From Proteiniborus sp. DW1 (GTDB lineage: Bacteria > Bacillota > Clostridia > Tissierellales > Proteiniboraceae): a stretch of DNA of 64,000 nucleotides. Within the stretch, counting starts at the first letter, position 1; the number at the start of each line of letters is the position of its first letter. Shown here in pieces: positions 1-7,566 of this stretch. Made by a program: the position numbers and the translations under genes. The notes beneath the pieces are model-generated. The model searched no databases. It was not told where the DNA came from and saw nothing but the letters and a program-made list of their open reading frames with translations. The stretch spans positions 1-64,000 of the forward strand of contig NZ_FMDO01000028.1 in the NCBI RefSeq assembly GCF_900095305.1, in the 5' to 3' direction.

Positions 1-52
1 GAAGACACGGCAATTTCGGGGCAGTTCTCTGGGGATCTTTTAATGAAAAGAA
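1..52 (+). repeat. Right edge and 5' cassette leader of a truncated attC-like repeat
   Basis: The first bases match, almost base for base, the sequence that follows the right core box of the repeat at 772-916 (there starting at 914). The window therefore opens just inside a cassette, four bases after an expected GTTA. The leader also carries a weak inverted partner at 34-43 for its first bases. The rest of this repeat copy lies outside the window. Confidence 0.7.
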
Positions 53-147
53 GAAACTGCATAACAGCAATTTTAAGCAAAATAAATATGATATGATTTT
101 TTAGGTAAAATCAAAATTTTGGGATACAGAATTTGGAGGTGGATTTG

Positions 148-615
148 GTGCGAACTATAGCAACTCCGTGGTATAAATTGTATAAGCCTATTTTATTTGG
201 ATTTGGTATTCCTTTTACCTTAATAGGATTGATATTCTTATATATAGATGGGAATTTAGCATTTTTAATTAATGGCGTTTTTTGGGTGATAGTCGGGTGT
301 GGCCTTAAGATTAAAGGAGATTATAATCAACGTAAGCTTCAAATTTTGAAGAGAAAAGGTCTATATTATGATGGTTCTGTGGCACATATAGTTCCTGCGC
401 ATTGGGTTAAGATTGGAAGCTATATAACAGCGCGTGTTGAATGTATTTACAAAGCTGAAAAAGGTGACTGTTTAATTAAGAGCGGATATTATCTTCTATC
501 ACCTTTAGATAGAATAGAAAACTTGTATGCAAAAATTTATTTTGATTGTAACAATTCAGATAAGTATGCTGTTGAGCTTTTTCGGGGAGATAATGGGGTT
601 GTATTTAAATCCTAG
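148..615 (+). CDS. Small membrane protein, first cassette
   Basis: I do not recognise this family. The protein is 155 residues long. Two hydrophobic segments near residues 13-30 and 34-52 form a membrane hairpin, followed by a soluble tail of about 100 residues rich in Tyr, Lys and Ile that probably faces the cytoplasm. The ribosome site GGAGG at 135-139 decides the start: GTG at 148 lies eight bases after it, whereas the upstream in-frame TTG at 133 overlaps it. It is the only gene between the window edge and the first complete attC-like repeat, so it is read as a cassette gene. No function is assigned. Confidence 0.7.
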   Translation: MRTIATPWYKLYKPILFGFGIPFTLIGLIFLYIDGNLAFLINGVFWVIVGCGLKIKGDYNQRKLQILKRKGLYYDGSVAHIVPAHWVKIGSYITARVECIYKAEKGDCLIKSGYYLLSPLDRIENLYAKIYFDCNNSDKYAVELFRGDNGVVFKS

Positions 616-771
616 AACTAACTAATGAGAAAATTGACAAGGTGTTCAATTGTCATAATATAAATTATCAAAATAGTAATTAAGACAAACTTCGAGAGAA
701 AATTGAATTAAATTAAATGAACATTTTTTATATTATGTGAGGGATTGTTGGGGAAAAAACATTGCCGCATC

Positions 772-916
772 TTCTAACAAAATATTTGCGCAAGGGTGCA
801 CTCGGGCACAATCTTATGGTGTTGTGCACCACATCTCTTCGCTGGGAGCAAAGCTCCACTATAGGGTCTATCTTACGGGTCCGGTTCAGGGACGTCGCAA
901 ATACGAGACGTTAGAA
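772..916 (+). repeat. attC-like cassette-end repeat, copy 1
   Basis: 145 bp. The left box TTCTAAC (772-778) is followed by five bases and ATTTG. The right side has AAAT, seven bases and the box GTTAGAA (910-916). Inside are an inverted pair around GGTGCAC/GTGCACC and a perfect small hairpin GGAGC-AAA-GCTCC (845-857). The flanks extend the outer pairing: GCCGCATCTTCTAAC on the left against GTTAGAAGACACGGC on the right, 13 of 15. The copy lies about 155 bases after a gene stop and 105 before the next start. Box order and spacing match integron attC sites; an RNA or transposon-derived repeat is the alternative. Confidence 0.75.
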
Positions 917-957
917 GACACGGCAATTTCGGGGCAGCTCTTTGAGGGTCTTCTAAT
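910..957 (+). repeat. 5' cassette hairpin (B-C arms)
   Basis: GTTAGAAGAC at 910-919 can pair with GTCTTCTAA at 948-956, about 30 bases further on. Similar second arms follow the right box of other copies and track its sequence (see findings), so this may be a conserved part of the cassette 5' end. Confidence 0.5.
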
Positions 958-1022
958 GGAAAGAAGATATTACTTAACAGTAGTAAAATATGTAACTAAT
1001 CTAAGATAGGGAGGATTATATT

Positions 1023-1472
1023 TTGAAGAAAACTGCTATGTATTTGGTCTTATTGATACTGGTACTTTCATTAATCGCCTGTAAAAAAGACACAAATGAT
1101 GTAGAGGTGTTGAAGGATTCAGGTGAATACTATTTTGAGCCTAATGTATCAATAATTGAAGGCAAATTAATTACAAGAATGTACTATGGTCCACCAAATT
1201 ATGGAGAGAACCCTGATACTGATGCTCAACAATATCCGTTTATATTGCAACTGGATAACCCAATTGATGTTATTGCAACGGAGAATGATACTCAAAATTC
1301 AGATGTACTTGGAGTTACTGAGATACAAGTAGTCCCTATGGGTGAAGAAGAAACTCAACTATTGGATAGTTATATAGATAGTCGAGTTAGAATACAAGGA
1401 ACTTTATTTAAAGCGATATTTGGTGGACATCATACAGATGTATTAATACAAGTAGAAGAGATTCTGGATTAA
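1023..1472 (+). CDS. Small lipoprotein, cassette gene
   Basis: The 149-residue product starts at TTG, eight bases after GGAGG at 1011-1015. A Lys-Lys start, a hydrophobic core and the lipobox LIAC ending at Cys20 mark it as a secreted lipoprotein anchored on the outer face of the membrane. The mature part is acidic and resembles no family I can name. It reads as one compact domain, perhaps OB-like, since the end alternates short predicted strands with a phrase on exact ligand-type residues (RVRIQGTLF). It is the first of two genes in the cassette that starts at 910. No function is claimed. Confidence 0.75.
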   Translation: MKKTAMYLVLLILVLSLIACKKDTNDVEVLKDSGEYYFEPNVSIIEGKLITRMYYGPPNYGENPDTDAQQYPFILQLDNPIDVIATENDTQNSDVLGVTEIQVVPMGEEETQLLDSYIDSRVRIQGTLFKAIFGGHHTDVLIQVEEILD

Positions 1473-1601
1473 TAACCATAGTAAATATTATTGTTGGTTT
1501 CTAACAATAAGGCTGACCCTTATGACACATAATTTATAGAATACGTCATAAAAATAGGTTTTTGAAAAAACTTATTTAAATCTTTACTGGAGGGGAAGAA
1601 A

Positions 1602-1811
1602 ATGAAAAAGTACGTCTCAAAAATTATGCTGGTATTATCATATGCGTCACTAATTGGAGCAATATTGCAAATGGTATATTTGAGGTTCGGTGGTATATTA
1701 TTTGAATTTCATCGTTATCCTGCTGATAACTGTTTATGGGTAGCCCTAATTGTTTCTTTCGGTTTGTTTTTAGGACTATATAAGATTATAGATTTACTCG
1801 AAAGCAATTAA
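1602..1811 (+). CDS. Small two-helix membrane protein
   Basis: This 69-residue protein starts at ATG behind a clear purine-rich GGAGGGG site. Two hydrophobic helices (about residues 8-27 and 44-60) are joined by a short loop with an Arg-Tyr-Pro motif. It is the second gene of its cassette, 129 bases after the lipoprotein stop. The gap contains a small hairpin (ATAAGG/CCTTAT) without a T run. The family is not recognised and a role is not assigned. Confidence 0.6.
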   Translation: MKKYVSKIMLVLSYASLIGAILQMVYLRFGGILFEFHRYPADNCLWVALIVSFGLFLGLYKIIDLLESN

Positions 1812-1885
1812 TTTGGCTTTTTTTATATAAGATACAGTCTTTATATTATGCGAAGGATTATTTTTGTGGAAAGAGTCATCACTTC

Positions 1886-2028
1886 CTATAACAGTGTACT
1901 TGCGTAAAGGTGCACTCGGGCGCAATCTTAGGGCGATGTGTACCACATCCCTTTACTTGGGGCGAGCATATCCAAGGGTTCTATCTCTCGGGATAGGTTC
2001 ATAGATGCCGAAATACTGGGGGGTATGC
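1886..2028 (+). repeat. attC-like cassette-end repeat, copy 2
   Basis: 143 bp. Left box CTATAAC (1886-1892), five bases, then ACTTG. Right side AAAT, seven bases, and the degenerate box GGTATGC (2022-2028). The internal TGTGTACCACATCCC block is kept, but the hairpin that is GGAGC/GCTCC elsewhere is changed. This is the most diverged of the long copies. Confidence 0.65.
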
Positions 2029-2057
2029 GATACATCCTAATTGTTGGAGGGAATAAA

Positions 2058-2597
2058 ATGAAAAGGTACAAACTTCTATTTTCGTTATTTATAGTAATCA
2101 TTATAACGATAGGTTGTAGTAATGCTAATAAGTTAAATAGGAGTGGTAAAGAAACTGAATATTATATTATTGAAAACGGAAAGAAAATCTACTTTGAGAG
2201 TTTTAAATTTATAGATGATATTCATAAATTCGGATCAATACTAAATAGCACTGTTAAATCATTAAATGAGGTAAAGGATGGGAAAAGGGACTTGCGTTTT
2301 ATTAATGAGATTGAATCACAAGAATTAAAGGAAGACGAATATCATAAAATTTTCTCTAGTCTTGTTCCAAGAGAAAGCGAACTAAGAACTATAAATGTAC
2401 AGGTTGAAAGCTATAAAATAACTGGCTTACAGTATGATAAAGATCAAAATATGATAAAGGTATATTTAAGAGTAAAAACAAATGAAGAGCAAAAAGATGG
2501 TTTAATTAAAGTGGAAAATAACCAAACATACATCTATAAACTTGAGAATGGTAAATTATTGTTAAAAAAATATGATCTATCTCAATATTTACGATAA
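2058..2597 (+). CDS. Lipoprotein, cassette gene
   Basis: The protein has 179 residues and starts at ATG 2058, seven bases after GGAGGG. Translation from an earlier in-frame ATG at 1938 would run out of the repeat and has no ribosome site, so I reject it. The signal peptide ends with the lipobox TIGC (Cys at about residue 20), giving an extracellular lipid-anchored protein. The mature part is highly charged with a helical middle (residues 60-110) and a strand-rich end. The family is unknown to me. Only six bases separate its stop codon from the left edge of repeat copy 3. Confidence 0.75.
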   Translation: MKRYKLLFSLFIVIIITIGCSNANKLNRSGKETEYYIIENGKKIYFESFKFIDDIHKFGSILNSTVKSLNEVKDGKRDLRFINEIESQELKEDEYHKIFSSLVPRESELRTINVQVESYKITGLQYDKDQNMIKVYLRVKTNEEQKDGLIKVENNQTYIYKLENGKLLLKKYDLSQYLR

Positions 2598-2602
2598 GCG
2601 TC

Positions 2603-2748
2603 GCATAACAAAATATTTGCGCAAGGGTGCACCTAGGCAAGATTTTGGGGTAGTGTGTACCACATCCCTTCGCTGGGAGCAAAGCTCCACCAAGGGATCT
2701 ATCTCTGAGGTCCAACTCAGGGACGTCGTAAATAAGAGAACGTTAGGC
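2603..2748 (+). repeat. attC-like cassette-end repeat, copy 3
   Basis: 146 bp. Left box GCATAAC, five bases, ATTTG. Right side AAAT, eight bases, box GTTAGGC (a perfect GTTRRRY). The left flank GCGTCGCATAAC pairs with the start of its own cassette (GGTATGCGATAC at 2022-2033) better than with its own right box. After the right box, GCCTA at 2783-2787 can pair with GTTAGGC (B-C arms). Confidence 0.75.
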
Positions 2749-2879
2749 AATAGAACACGTTTATAGGTTGTCTTTGAGGTCTGCCTATGTAGTAAAGATG
2801 TACAACTTCGATAGGAATTTATTATTCAAGTTTGATATAATAAAGTTATGGTATGTAATAAATAAAAGGGGAGATTTTT

Positions 2880-3125
2880 GTGACTTGGGATGAAGTAAGA
2901 AAGCTATACCCTAATCAATTTGTTAAGTTCAAAATAGTGAAGTCTCATATTAAAGGAAATAAGGAGTATGTTGATGAGGTAGCCGTCATAAAAGCTATTG
3001 AAGACGGAAAAGAAGCTATGAAAGAATTTATACAACGTAAAGAAGGAGAATATATCTACAGCACTAAAAATGAAAAATTAATAATTGACCTAGTAAAACA
3101 TATAGGCATAAGGAGGAGCGTATAA
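2880..3125 (+). CDS. Small protein paired with a retropepsin-like protease
   Basis: This is an 81-residue soluble, charged protein starting at GTG behind AAAAGGGGAG. It ends four bases before the aspartic protease start, with the protease ribosome site AGGAGGAG inside its last codons, so the two are translationally coupled. No domain is recognised. The pairing suggests a partner or substrate of the protease, but that is inference from position only. Confidence 0.7.
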   Translation: MTWDEVRKLYPNQFVKFKIVKSHIKGNKEYVDEVAVIKAIEDGKEAMKEFIQRKEGEYIYSTKNEKLIIDLVKHIGIRRSV

Positions 3126-3128
3126 AGT

Positions 3129-3521
3129 ATGTATAATTTACATTATAAAGATGGACTTTTATATGCTTCTATTATTTTACAAGAAGGCGACAAGTCAGTT
3201 ATTATTGATGATGTTATAGTTGACACAGGCGCATATCATACGATTATTCTAACCGATTATTTAGAAGATTTAGATGTTGCATTTACAGAAGATGATGAGC
3301 TTGTTAAATCCTCAGGATATGGTGGATTGCAGATGAGTTCAGTACGGAAAAAGATAGAAAAAGTAACGATCGGAGACATTTCATTAACAAATATGAAGAT
3401 TGATTTTGGAGAGATAGATCCTTATGAAAGAGTTAATGGACTTGTAGGTTTAGATTTCTTAAGGTCGGCAGGTGTGATTATTGATTTAGTTGATTTGACA
3501 ATGTATAAAAAGAACGGTTAG
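3129..3521 (+). CDS. Single-domain retropepsin-like aspartic protease
   Basis: The 130-residue protein has the catalytic triad Asp32-Thr33-Gly34 in IVDTGA and the second conserved hydrophobic-Gly block NGLVGLD near residues 104-110. That is the layout of one retroviral-type aspartyl protease domain. Such single domains work as homodimers, each chain giving one aspartate. There is no signal peptide or membrane segment, so it is likely cytoplasmic. It is the second gene of the cassette bounded by repeat copies 3 and 4. The substrate is unknown. Confidence 0.8.
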   Translation: MYNLHYKDGLLYASIILQEGDKSVIIDDVIVDTGAYHTIILTDYLEDLDVAFTEDDELVKSSGYGGLQMSSVRKKIEKVTIGDISLTNMKIDFGEIDPYERVNGLVGLDFLRSAGVIIDLVDLTMYKKNG

Positions 3522-3550
3522 GATGGTCTTTGAGGGTTATGTGTTCCATC

Positions 3551-3694
3551 ACCTAACAATTTATTTGCACAAGGGTGTACTGGGGTACAAGCCTGGGGCA
3601 ATGTGCACCACATCCCTTCATCGGGAGCGAGCTCCGACAAGGGGTCTATCTTTGGGGTCCGGTTCAGGGACGTCGCAAATACGGAACGTTAGGT
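3551..3694 (+). repeat. attC-like cassette-end repeat, copy 4 (best core boxes)
   Basis: 144 bp. Left box ACCTAAC (3551-3557) and right box GTTAGGT (3688-3694) fit RYYYAAC and GTTRRRY exactly and are perfect complements. Spacers: AATTT then ATTTG on the left; AAAT then ACGGAAC on the right. The left flank GTGTTCCATCACCTAAC (3541-3557) is complementary in 14 of 17 positions to GTTAGGCAATAGAACAC (2742-2758), the 5' start of the same cassette. Confidence 0.8.
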
Positions 3695-3793
3695 GAAAGG
3701 ATAGGTTTATTGAAATCGCTTCAGCAATAAAAATATCAGAAAATTATAAGGAAAAAATATAATCCTAAAGAATCAATTATGGAGGGAATGCTA

Positions 3794-4729
3794 TTGTTAA
3801 GCTATTCTGAAGATCAAATAAAAGAAATTTTAACAACTATTTTACATAACAATAAATTTGATATTGTGCCTGTTGGAAACCATCATTTAAAAAGACATTT
3901 AGTCTATAGAATTAATATAGAAAATGAAAAATCAATTATATTTAAGCTCTATTATAAGACCAGAAGAAGAAGTAGAGAAATAGCTAGTTTAAAGTCATTA
4001 GAAAGTAGCAATGTGAAATGCCCCAAGATACTTGAATACGGTAATTTAGAAAATGGACAAGAATGGTTGATTATGGATTACATCGAAGGAGTATTATTTG
4101 ATAATATCATTACTGATATTCCAATGAACATAAAGCTAAACTTATTTGAACAATTAGGCGAAGAATTAGGAAAGATACACTCATTTAAAACATTCAACTT
4201 TTTCGGAGAATGGGATGAAGGTGGTAATAGTATAAAAAATATAACGAATTATTTTGATTTTTTTGTTACAAATGTAGAACAGGATATAGAACTTGTACTT
4301 AGCCAAGACATACCTGATAAAGAGGCATTGATTAAGGCTATAGATCAAATTCGAAATAACTATAGTTTATTAAAAATAAATCCAACATCAAGATTATTAC
4401 ATAATGATTTTGACGGAAGAAATGTTTTAGTTAATAAAGTAGGTGAAGAGTATTTTATAAACGGAGTTATAGATTTTGAAGGAAGTTATCCAGGAAATCC
4501 AGAAACAAATTTTATTGGACTTTATTTTAGATACTTCTTAGAAAATGGAGATTATGAGAAAGCTTTTTTCAGGGGATATGAAAAGCATTTACAGTTAAAC
4601 GAAGGATTTAATGAAAGAATGTTTACTTATCTATTGTGTTTTATAGTTGGTAATTGTAGCTGGGCTTATTGGCAAGCACCAGAATATTATAAGCAAAATA
4701 TTGAATTTTTATATAAAATACTTGGCTAA
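3794..4729 (+). CDS. APH-fold phosphotransferase (aminoglycoside/choline kinase-like)
   Basis: The 311-residue protein has the Brenner-type catalytic loop H-N-D-F-D-x-x-N (residues 203-210; Asp205 the likely base) and the metal-binding IDFE (Asp227), after an N-lobe with a Lys in IIFKLYY. Length and order match the aminoglycoside phosphotransferase (APH) superfamily, which moves phosphate from ATP or GTP to a small-molecule hydroxyl. The substrate cannot be read from sequence, so resistance is only a possibility. GGAGGG at 3781-3786 makes TTG 3794 a better start than the ATGs at 3779 or 3788. It is the only gene of its cassette. Confidence 0.85.
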   Translation: MLSYSEDQIKEILTTILHNNKFDIVPVGNHHLKRHLVYRINIENEKSIIFKLYYKTRRRSREIASLKSLESSNVKCPKILEYGNLENGQEWLIMDYIEGVLFDNIITDIPMNIKLNLFEQLGEELGKIHSFKTFNFFGEWDEGGNSIKNITNYFDFFVTNVEQDIELVLSQDIPDKEALIKAIDQIRNNYSLLKINPTSRLLHNDFDGRNVLVNKVGEEYFINGVIDFEGSYPGNPETNFIGLYFRYFLENGDYEKAFFRGYEKHLQLNEGFNERMFTYLLCFIVGNCSWAYWQAPEYYKQNIEFLYKILG

Positions 4730-4783
4730 TGGTCTTTTTCAGACAATTGGTCTTAGGGCAAAGATGAATAAAAACATCCCATC

Positions 4784-4930
4784 GGCTAACAGTGCATTTG
4801 CTCAAGGTTACACTAGGGTATAACCTTAGGGAGATGTGCACCACATCCCTTCGCTGGGAGCAAAGTTCCACTTTTGTGGTCTATCTCTGAGGTCCAGCTC
4901 AAGGACGTCGCAAATACGGGAACGGTAAGT
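4784..4930 (+). repeat. attC-like cassette-end repeat, copy 5
   Basis: 147 bp. Left box GGCTAAC fits RYYYAAC; right box GGTAAGT has one change from GTTRRRY. The left flank CATCCCATCGGCTAAC pairs with the start of its own cassette (3688-3703) in 11 of 16 positions, better than with its own right flank. The central GGAGC/GCTCC hairpin has one change. Confidence 0.75.
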
Positions 4931-5047
4931 GACACCTCAATATCATGGCCGATCCTTGAAGACAATTTACTTAAAGATCTATTAGTGAAGTTATTAATAT
5001 AATTATGCGAAATAAAAAGTAATAGAATTTTGTGAGAAGGTGAAGGT

Positions 5048-5740
5048 TTGAATCAAAATACGATCAGCATTAGTACTACAATTATTTGGATAGTTACATA
5101 TCTTATAGTGTGCGGTATAATTCCCGCAACATTAGATAAGATGATTTTTAGAACTATAAAAAATGGAATATCTGCTTGGCTTAATCTTTTAACTTTGATT
5201 GCTCTTAATAGCATTTTTATTCTTGTTTTAATAACGAGATATCAGTTAAAAGTCAGTATTCTTAACAATATTTCATTAAGAGGAGTATTATTGGCTTTTG
5301 GCTGTTCATTATTATTTTATCTTTTATTGGACAAGCTCCTAGATCCTTTTTTTGATAGTGTATTTATTGCTAGTGCAGATGAATATAAGAGAACAATTGC
5401 GCAATTACGGCAATCTCCAATTGTGAATTTAATTCGTATATGCTTACTAGCTCCAGTAGTAGAAGAGATATTAATAAGAGGATGCATATTAAATTCCTTA
5501 CAAAGCAAATATGGTATAATACTTGCTCTTTTGATATCATCTCTCTTATTTGCTGTACTTCATTTTAATTTTGTACAAACGCTATCAGCTGTGATATGTG
5601 GTCTGATATTAGGATTGTTATACATAAATACGGGATCATTGTTTAGTTGTATTTTGGCACATTCCTTGTATAATATTATTTCATATTTTACAAGCATCTT
5701 AACTGAAGATTTTACTCATAAAAAATATTCGGAATTATAG
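5048..5740 (+). CDS. CPBP-family intramembrane protease (Abi/Rce1-like)
   Basis: The 230-residue polytopic membrane protein has about seven hydrophobic segments. The glutamate motif is E139-E140-x3-R144 (PVVEEILIRG), followed by H172 in VLHF and H205-x3-N209 in AHSLYN, the three motifs of CPBP metal-dependent intramembrane proteases. Family members process prenylated proteins or act in bacteriocin immunity; the substrate here is unknown. The TTG start follows GAGAAGGTGAAGG. It is the sole gene of the cassette between repeat copies 5 and 6. A second CPBP gene lies at 22576-23274. Confidence 0.85.
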   Translation: MNQNTISISTTIIWIVTYLIVCGIIPATLDKMIFRTIKNGISAWLNLLTLIALNSIFILVLITRYQLKVSILNNISLRGVLLAFGCSLLFYLLLDKLLDPFFDSVFIASADEYKRTIAQLRQSPIVNLIRICLLAPVVEEILIRGCILNSLQSKYGIILALLISSLLFAVLHFNFVQTLSAVICGLILGLLYINTGSLFSCILAHSLYNIISYFTSILTEDFTHKKYSEL

Positions 5741-5791
5741 CAGTCATTATATAAATAATAAGCTATAAAAAGCGCCTTAATGTTGGGCATC

Positions 5792-5936
5792 ACTTAACAT
5801 TATATTTGTATAAGGGTACACTAAGGCATAATCTTAAGGCAATGTGCACCACAATCCTTCGCTGGGAGCAAAGCTTCACCAGGAGGTCTATCTTTGAGGG
5901 CCAGCTAAGGGTCGTCGCAAATATGGGACGTTATAA
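5792..5936 (+). repeat. attC-like cassette-end repeat, copy 6
   Basis: 145 bp. Left box ACTTAAC (perfect RYYYAAC); right box GTTATAA. The left flank GGGCATCACTTAAC pairs with the cassette start GGTAAGTGACACC (4924-4936) in 10 of 13 positions. The leader after the right box is a recognisable relative of those at 1-52 and 914-965. Confidence 0.75.
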
Positions 5937-6047
5937 GTCATGGCGATATCAGGGAAGTTCTTTATGGGTCTTTTATGAAAACAAGATATCGCGTAACAAT
6001 AAGATATTGTTCAGCAAATATTACTCACATAAAGATAGGAGATTAAT

Positions 6048-6884
6048 ATGGTGAAAAACATGAAAATTTTGTATTCAGATAGTATAGATATGATAAATAT
6101 GACTAATGAACGATTTATGAACTTGTTTTTAATTAATATCTTGGCAAATGGGAAAACAATACCATTTGTATTTGATACAGGTGCATCAATTACTGCAATT
6201 AGTGAATCTATAGCTGATAGTGTAGGGGCAATTTCTTCATCTGATTTGGTAACAGTAGGAGGAAATACCGGAATGACAGAAACAGTTTCTAAGAGTATAA
6301 TTCCTACATTTAAAATTGGAAAGAACACTGTTGAGAATTTAAGTGTAATTGTTGTACCAGATAATAAACTGGACTTTGGTTTTGATGAAGATGGTAATAG
6401 CCTAAGAGTAAATGGTTTTCTTGGTTGGGATGTCATCAGTAATTTTAAATGGACAATTGATCCCCATGCAAGAAAATATATCGTAGAGAAACCAGAACTG
6501 ACTGATAATAAAGATCAATTATATTGGGACAATATGCCGATTATTAATGTCCAATATGATAACCACAATATGTATTTCGGATTTGATACAGGGAACACTG
6601 AGAGTATGTTTAGTAAGGAGTTCACTCCCTTTTTAAAAACCAAACAAGAAAAGAAGGACGAGATTGCTGGTATTGGTGGAGTAATAGAGGAAGACGTTTA
6701 CCTGATTGACAATATTAAACTCAATATTAGCAACAAAAGCATAGAAATAAAGAATATATCTGTTCTAAAGCGAGACGTTTTTCCAACTAAAAACTTCAAA
6801 GTAATGGGACTATTAGCTGCGGATATTGTACAGAACCACAAATGTATAATTGATTTTATGAATCATGATTTTCAACTTATTTAA
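6048..6884 (+). CDS. Two-domain aspartic protease with two DTG motifs
   Basis: The 278-residue chain contains two retropepsin-like units. Unit 1 has FDTGAS (Asp43) and the NGFLGWD block near 122-128. Unit 2 has FDTGNT (Asp180) and the VMGLLAAD block near the end. Both catalytic aspartates are in one polypeptide, so it could work as an intramolecular dimer like pepsin, unlike the single-domain protein at 3129-3521. No signal peptide is seen. ATG 6048 follows AGGAGAT. It lies in the cassette after repeat copy 6. The substrate is not known. Confidence 0.8.
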   Translation: MVKNMKILYSDSIDMINMTNERFMNLFLINILANGKTIPFVFDTGASITAISESIADSVGAISSSDLVTVGGNTGMTETVSKSIIPTFKIGKNTVENLSVIVVPDNKLDFGFDEDGNSLRVNGFLGWDVISNFKWTIDPHARKYIVEKPELTDNKDQLYWDNMPIINVQYDNHNMYFGFDTGNTESMFSKEFTPFLKTKQEKKDEIAGIGGVIEEDVYLIDNIKLNISNKSIEIKNISVLKRDVFPTKNFKVMGLLAADIVQNHKCIIDFMNHDFQLI

Positions 6885-6939
6885 CTTCATACTTATATAC
6901 TCAAGATAAGAGTAATTCAAAATAATATTTAGGTCATAG

Positions 6940-7113
6940 TACTCATATATTAATAGAACTATAATAGATAAAGAAACTAGAGTGATAGGAAATATAGTAA
7001 CAAAGGATATCGACATACTTGGAATAATGGAAGGAAATGCAGTATCATCAGGATTAGTGTATGCCGACCAGGAAGCAGTAGTCATTTGTAGAATTGGTAA
7101 AGGGCTTATATAA
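6940..7113 (+). pseudogene. 3' remnant of an unidentified gene
   Basis: An open frame of 57 codons runs from a stop at 6937 to TAA at 7111-7113. It has protein-like composition but no plausible start and no ribosome site. It looks like the end of a lost gene. The family is not recognised. The remainder of 6885-7315 holds no other gene I can see, and a cassette boundary may have been lost here. Confidence 0.4.
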
Positions 7114-7315
7114 TTTTACAAAATTAGAAACTTATATAATGAAATGATATAACATGATAATTATCAAGGGGGTTAACGAAAAACATTCAATTATGGATTA
7201 TAAGAGGTATACTTGCCTTATTGCTTTATACAAGTAATACTTAGGTTTTTATCCAAAAAAGCAAGAATATAATAAATTTAGAATCCATCTAAGTAAGGTC
7301 ATTTTGGACAACTTC

Positions 7316-7458
7316 ATCTAACAAGGTATTTGAGCAAGAGTGTGCAGGGATACAATCTTAGGGCAATGTGTACCATATCCCTTCACCGGAAGCAAAGCTC
7401 CATTAGGGAGCCAGCTCTTAGGCTATGTTCAGGGATGAGCAAACACATGATATTATAT
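7316..7458 (+). repeat. attC-like cassette-end repeat, copy 7 (degenerate right end)
   Basis: The left box ATCTAAC (7316-7322) fits RYYYAAC and is followed by five bases and ATTTG. The TGTGTACC block and a modified central hairpin are present. The right side is eroded; AAACACATGATA then TTATATG is the nearest match to the expected AAAT-spacer-GTTA arrangement. Confidence 0.6.
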
Positions 7459-7462
7459 GCCA

Positions 7463-7566
7463 GCCCTAAGATATTGTGTACCCATCCCTTCGCTGGGAGC
7501 GAAGTTCCACTATTGGTTCTATGTTTTGGGTCTAGCTTGGGGACGCGTAAATACGGGATAATAGTT
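7463..7566 (+). repeat. attC-like repeat fragment, copy 8
   Basis: Directly behind copy 7 with no gene between. It lacks the left box and begins inside the central block (TTGTGTACCCATCCC), then keeps GGGAGCGAAGTTCC and AAATACGGGATAATAG at its right end. It is the last copy of the family in the window and marks the end of the array. Confidence 0.6.

Noticed and set aside
737-1009. Open frame of 90 codons across repeat copy 1
   Set aside because: It lies wholly in the repeat and its leader, has no ribosome site, and the same frame is not kept open in the other copies.
5806-6054. Open frame across repeat copy 6
   Set aside because: Repeat sequence read by chance; no ribosome site and a different frame from other copies.
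772-7566. CRISPR array or miniature transposon reading of the repeats
   Set aside because: The spacing is one gene (0.7-1.5 kb), not 30-40 bases, and copies are not in mixed orientation with target duplications; box geometry and own-unit end pairing fit cassettes better.
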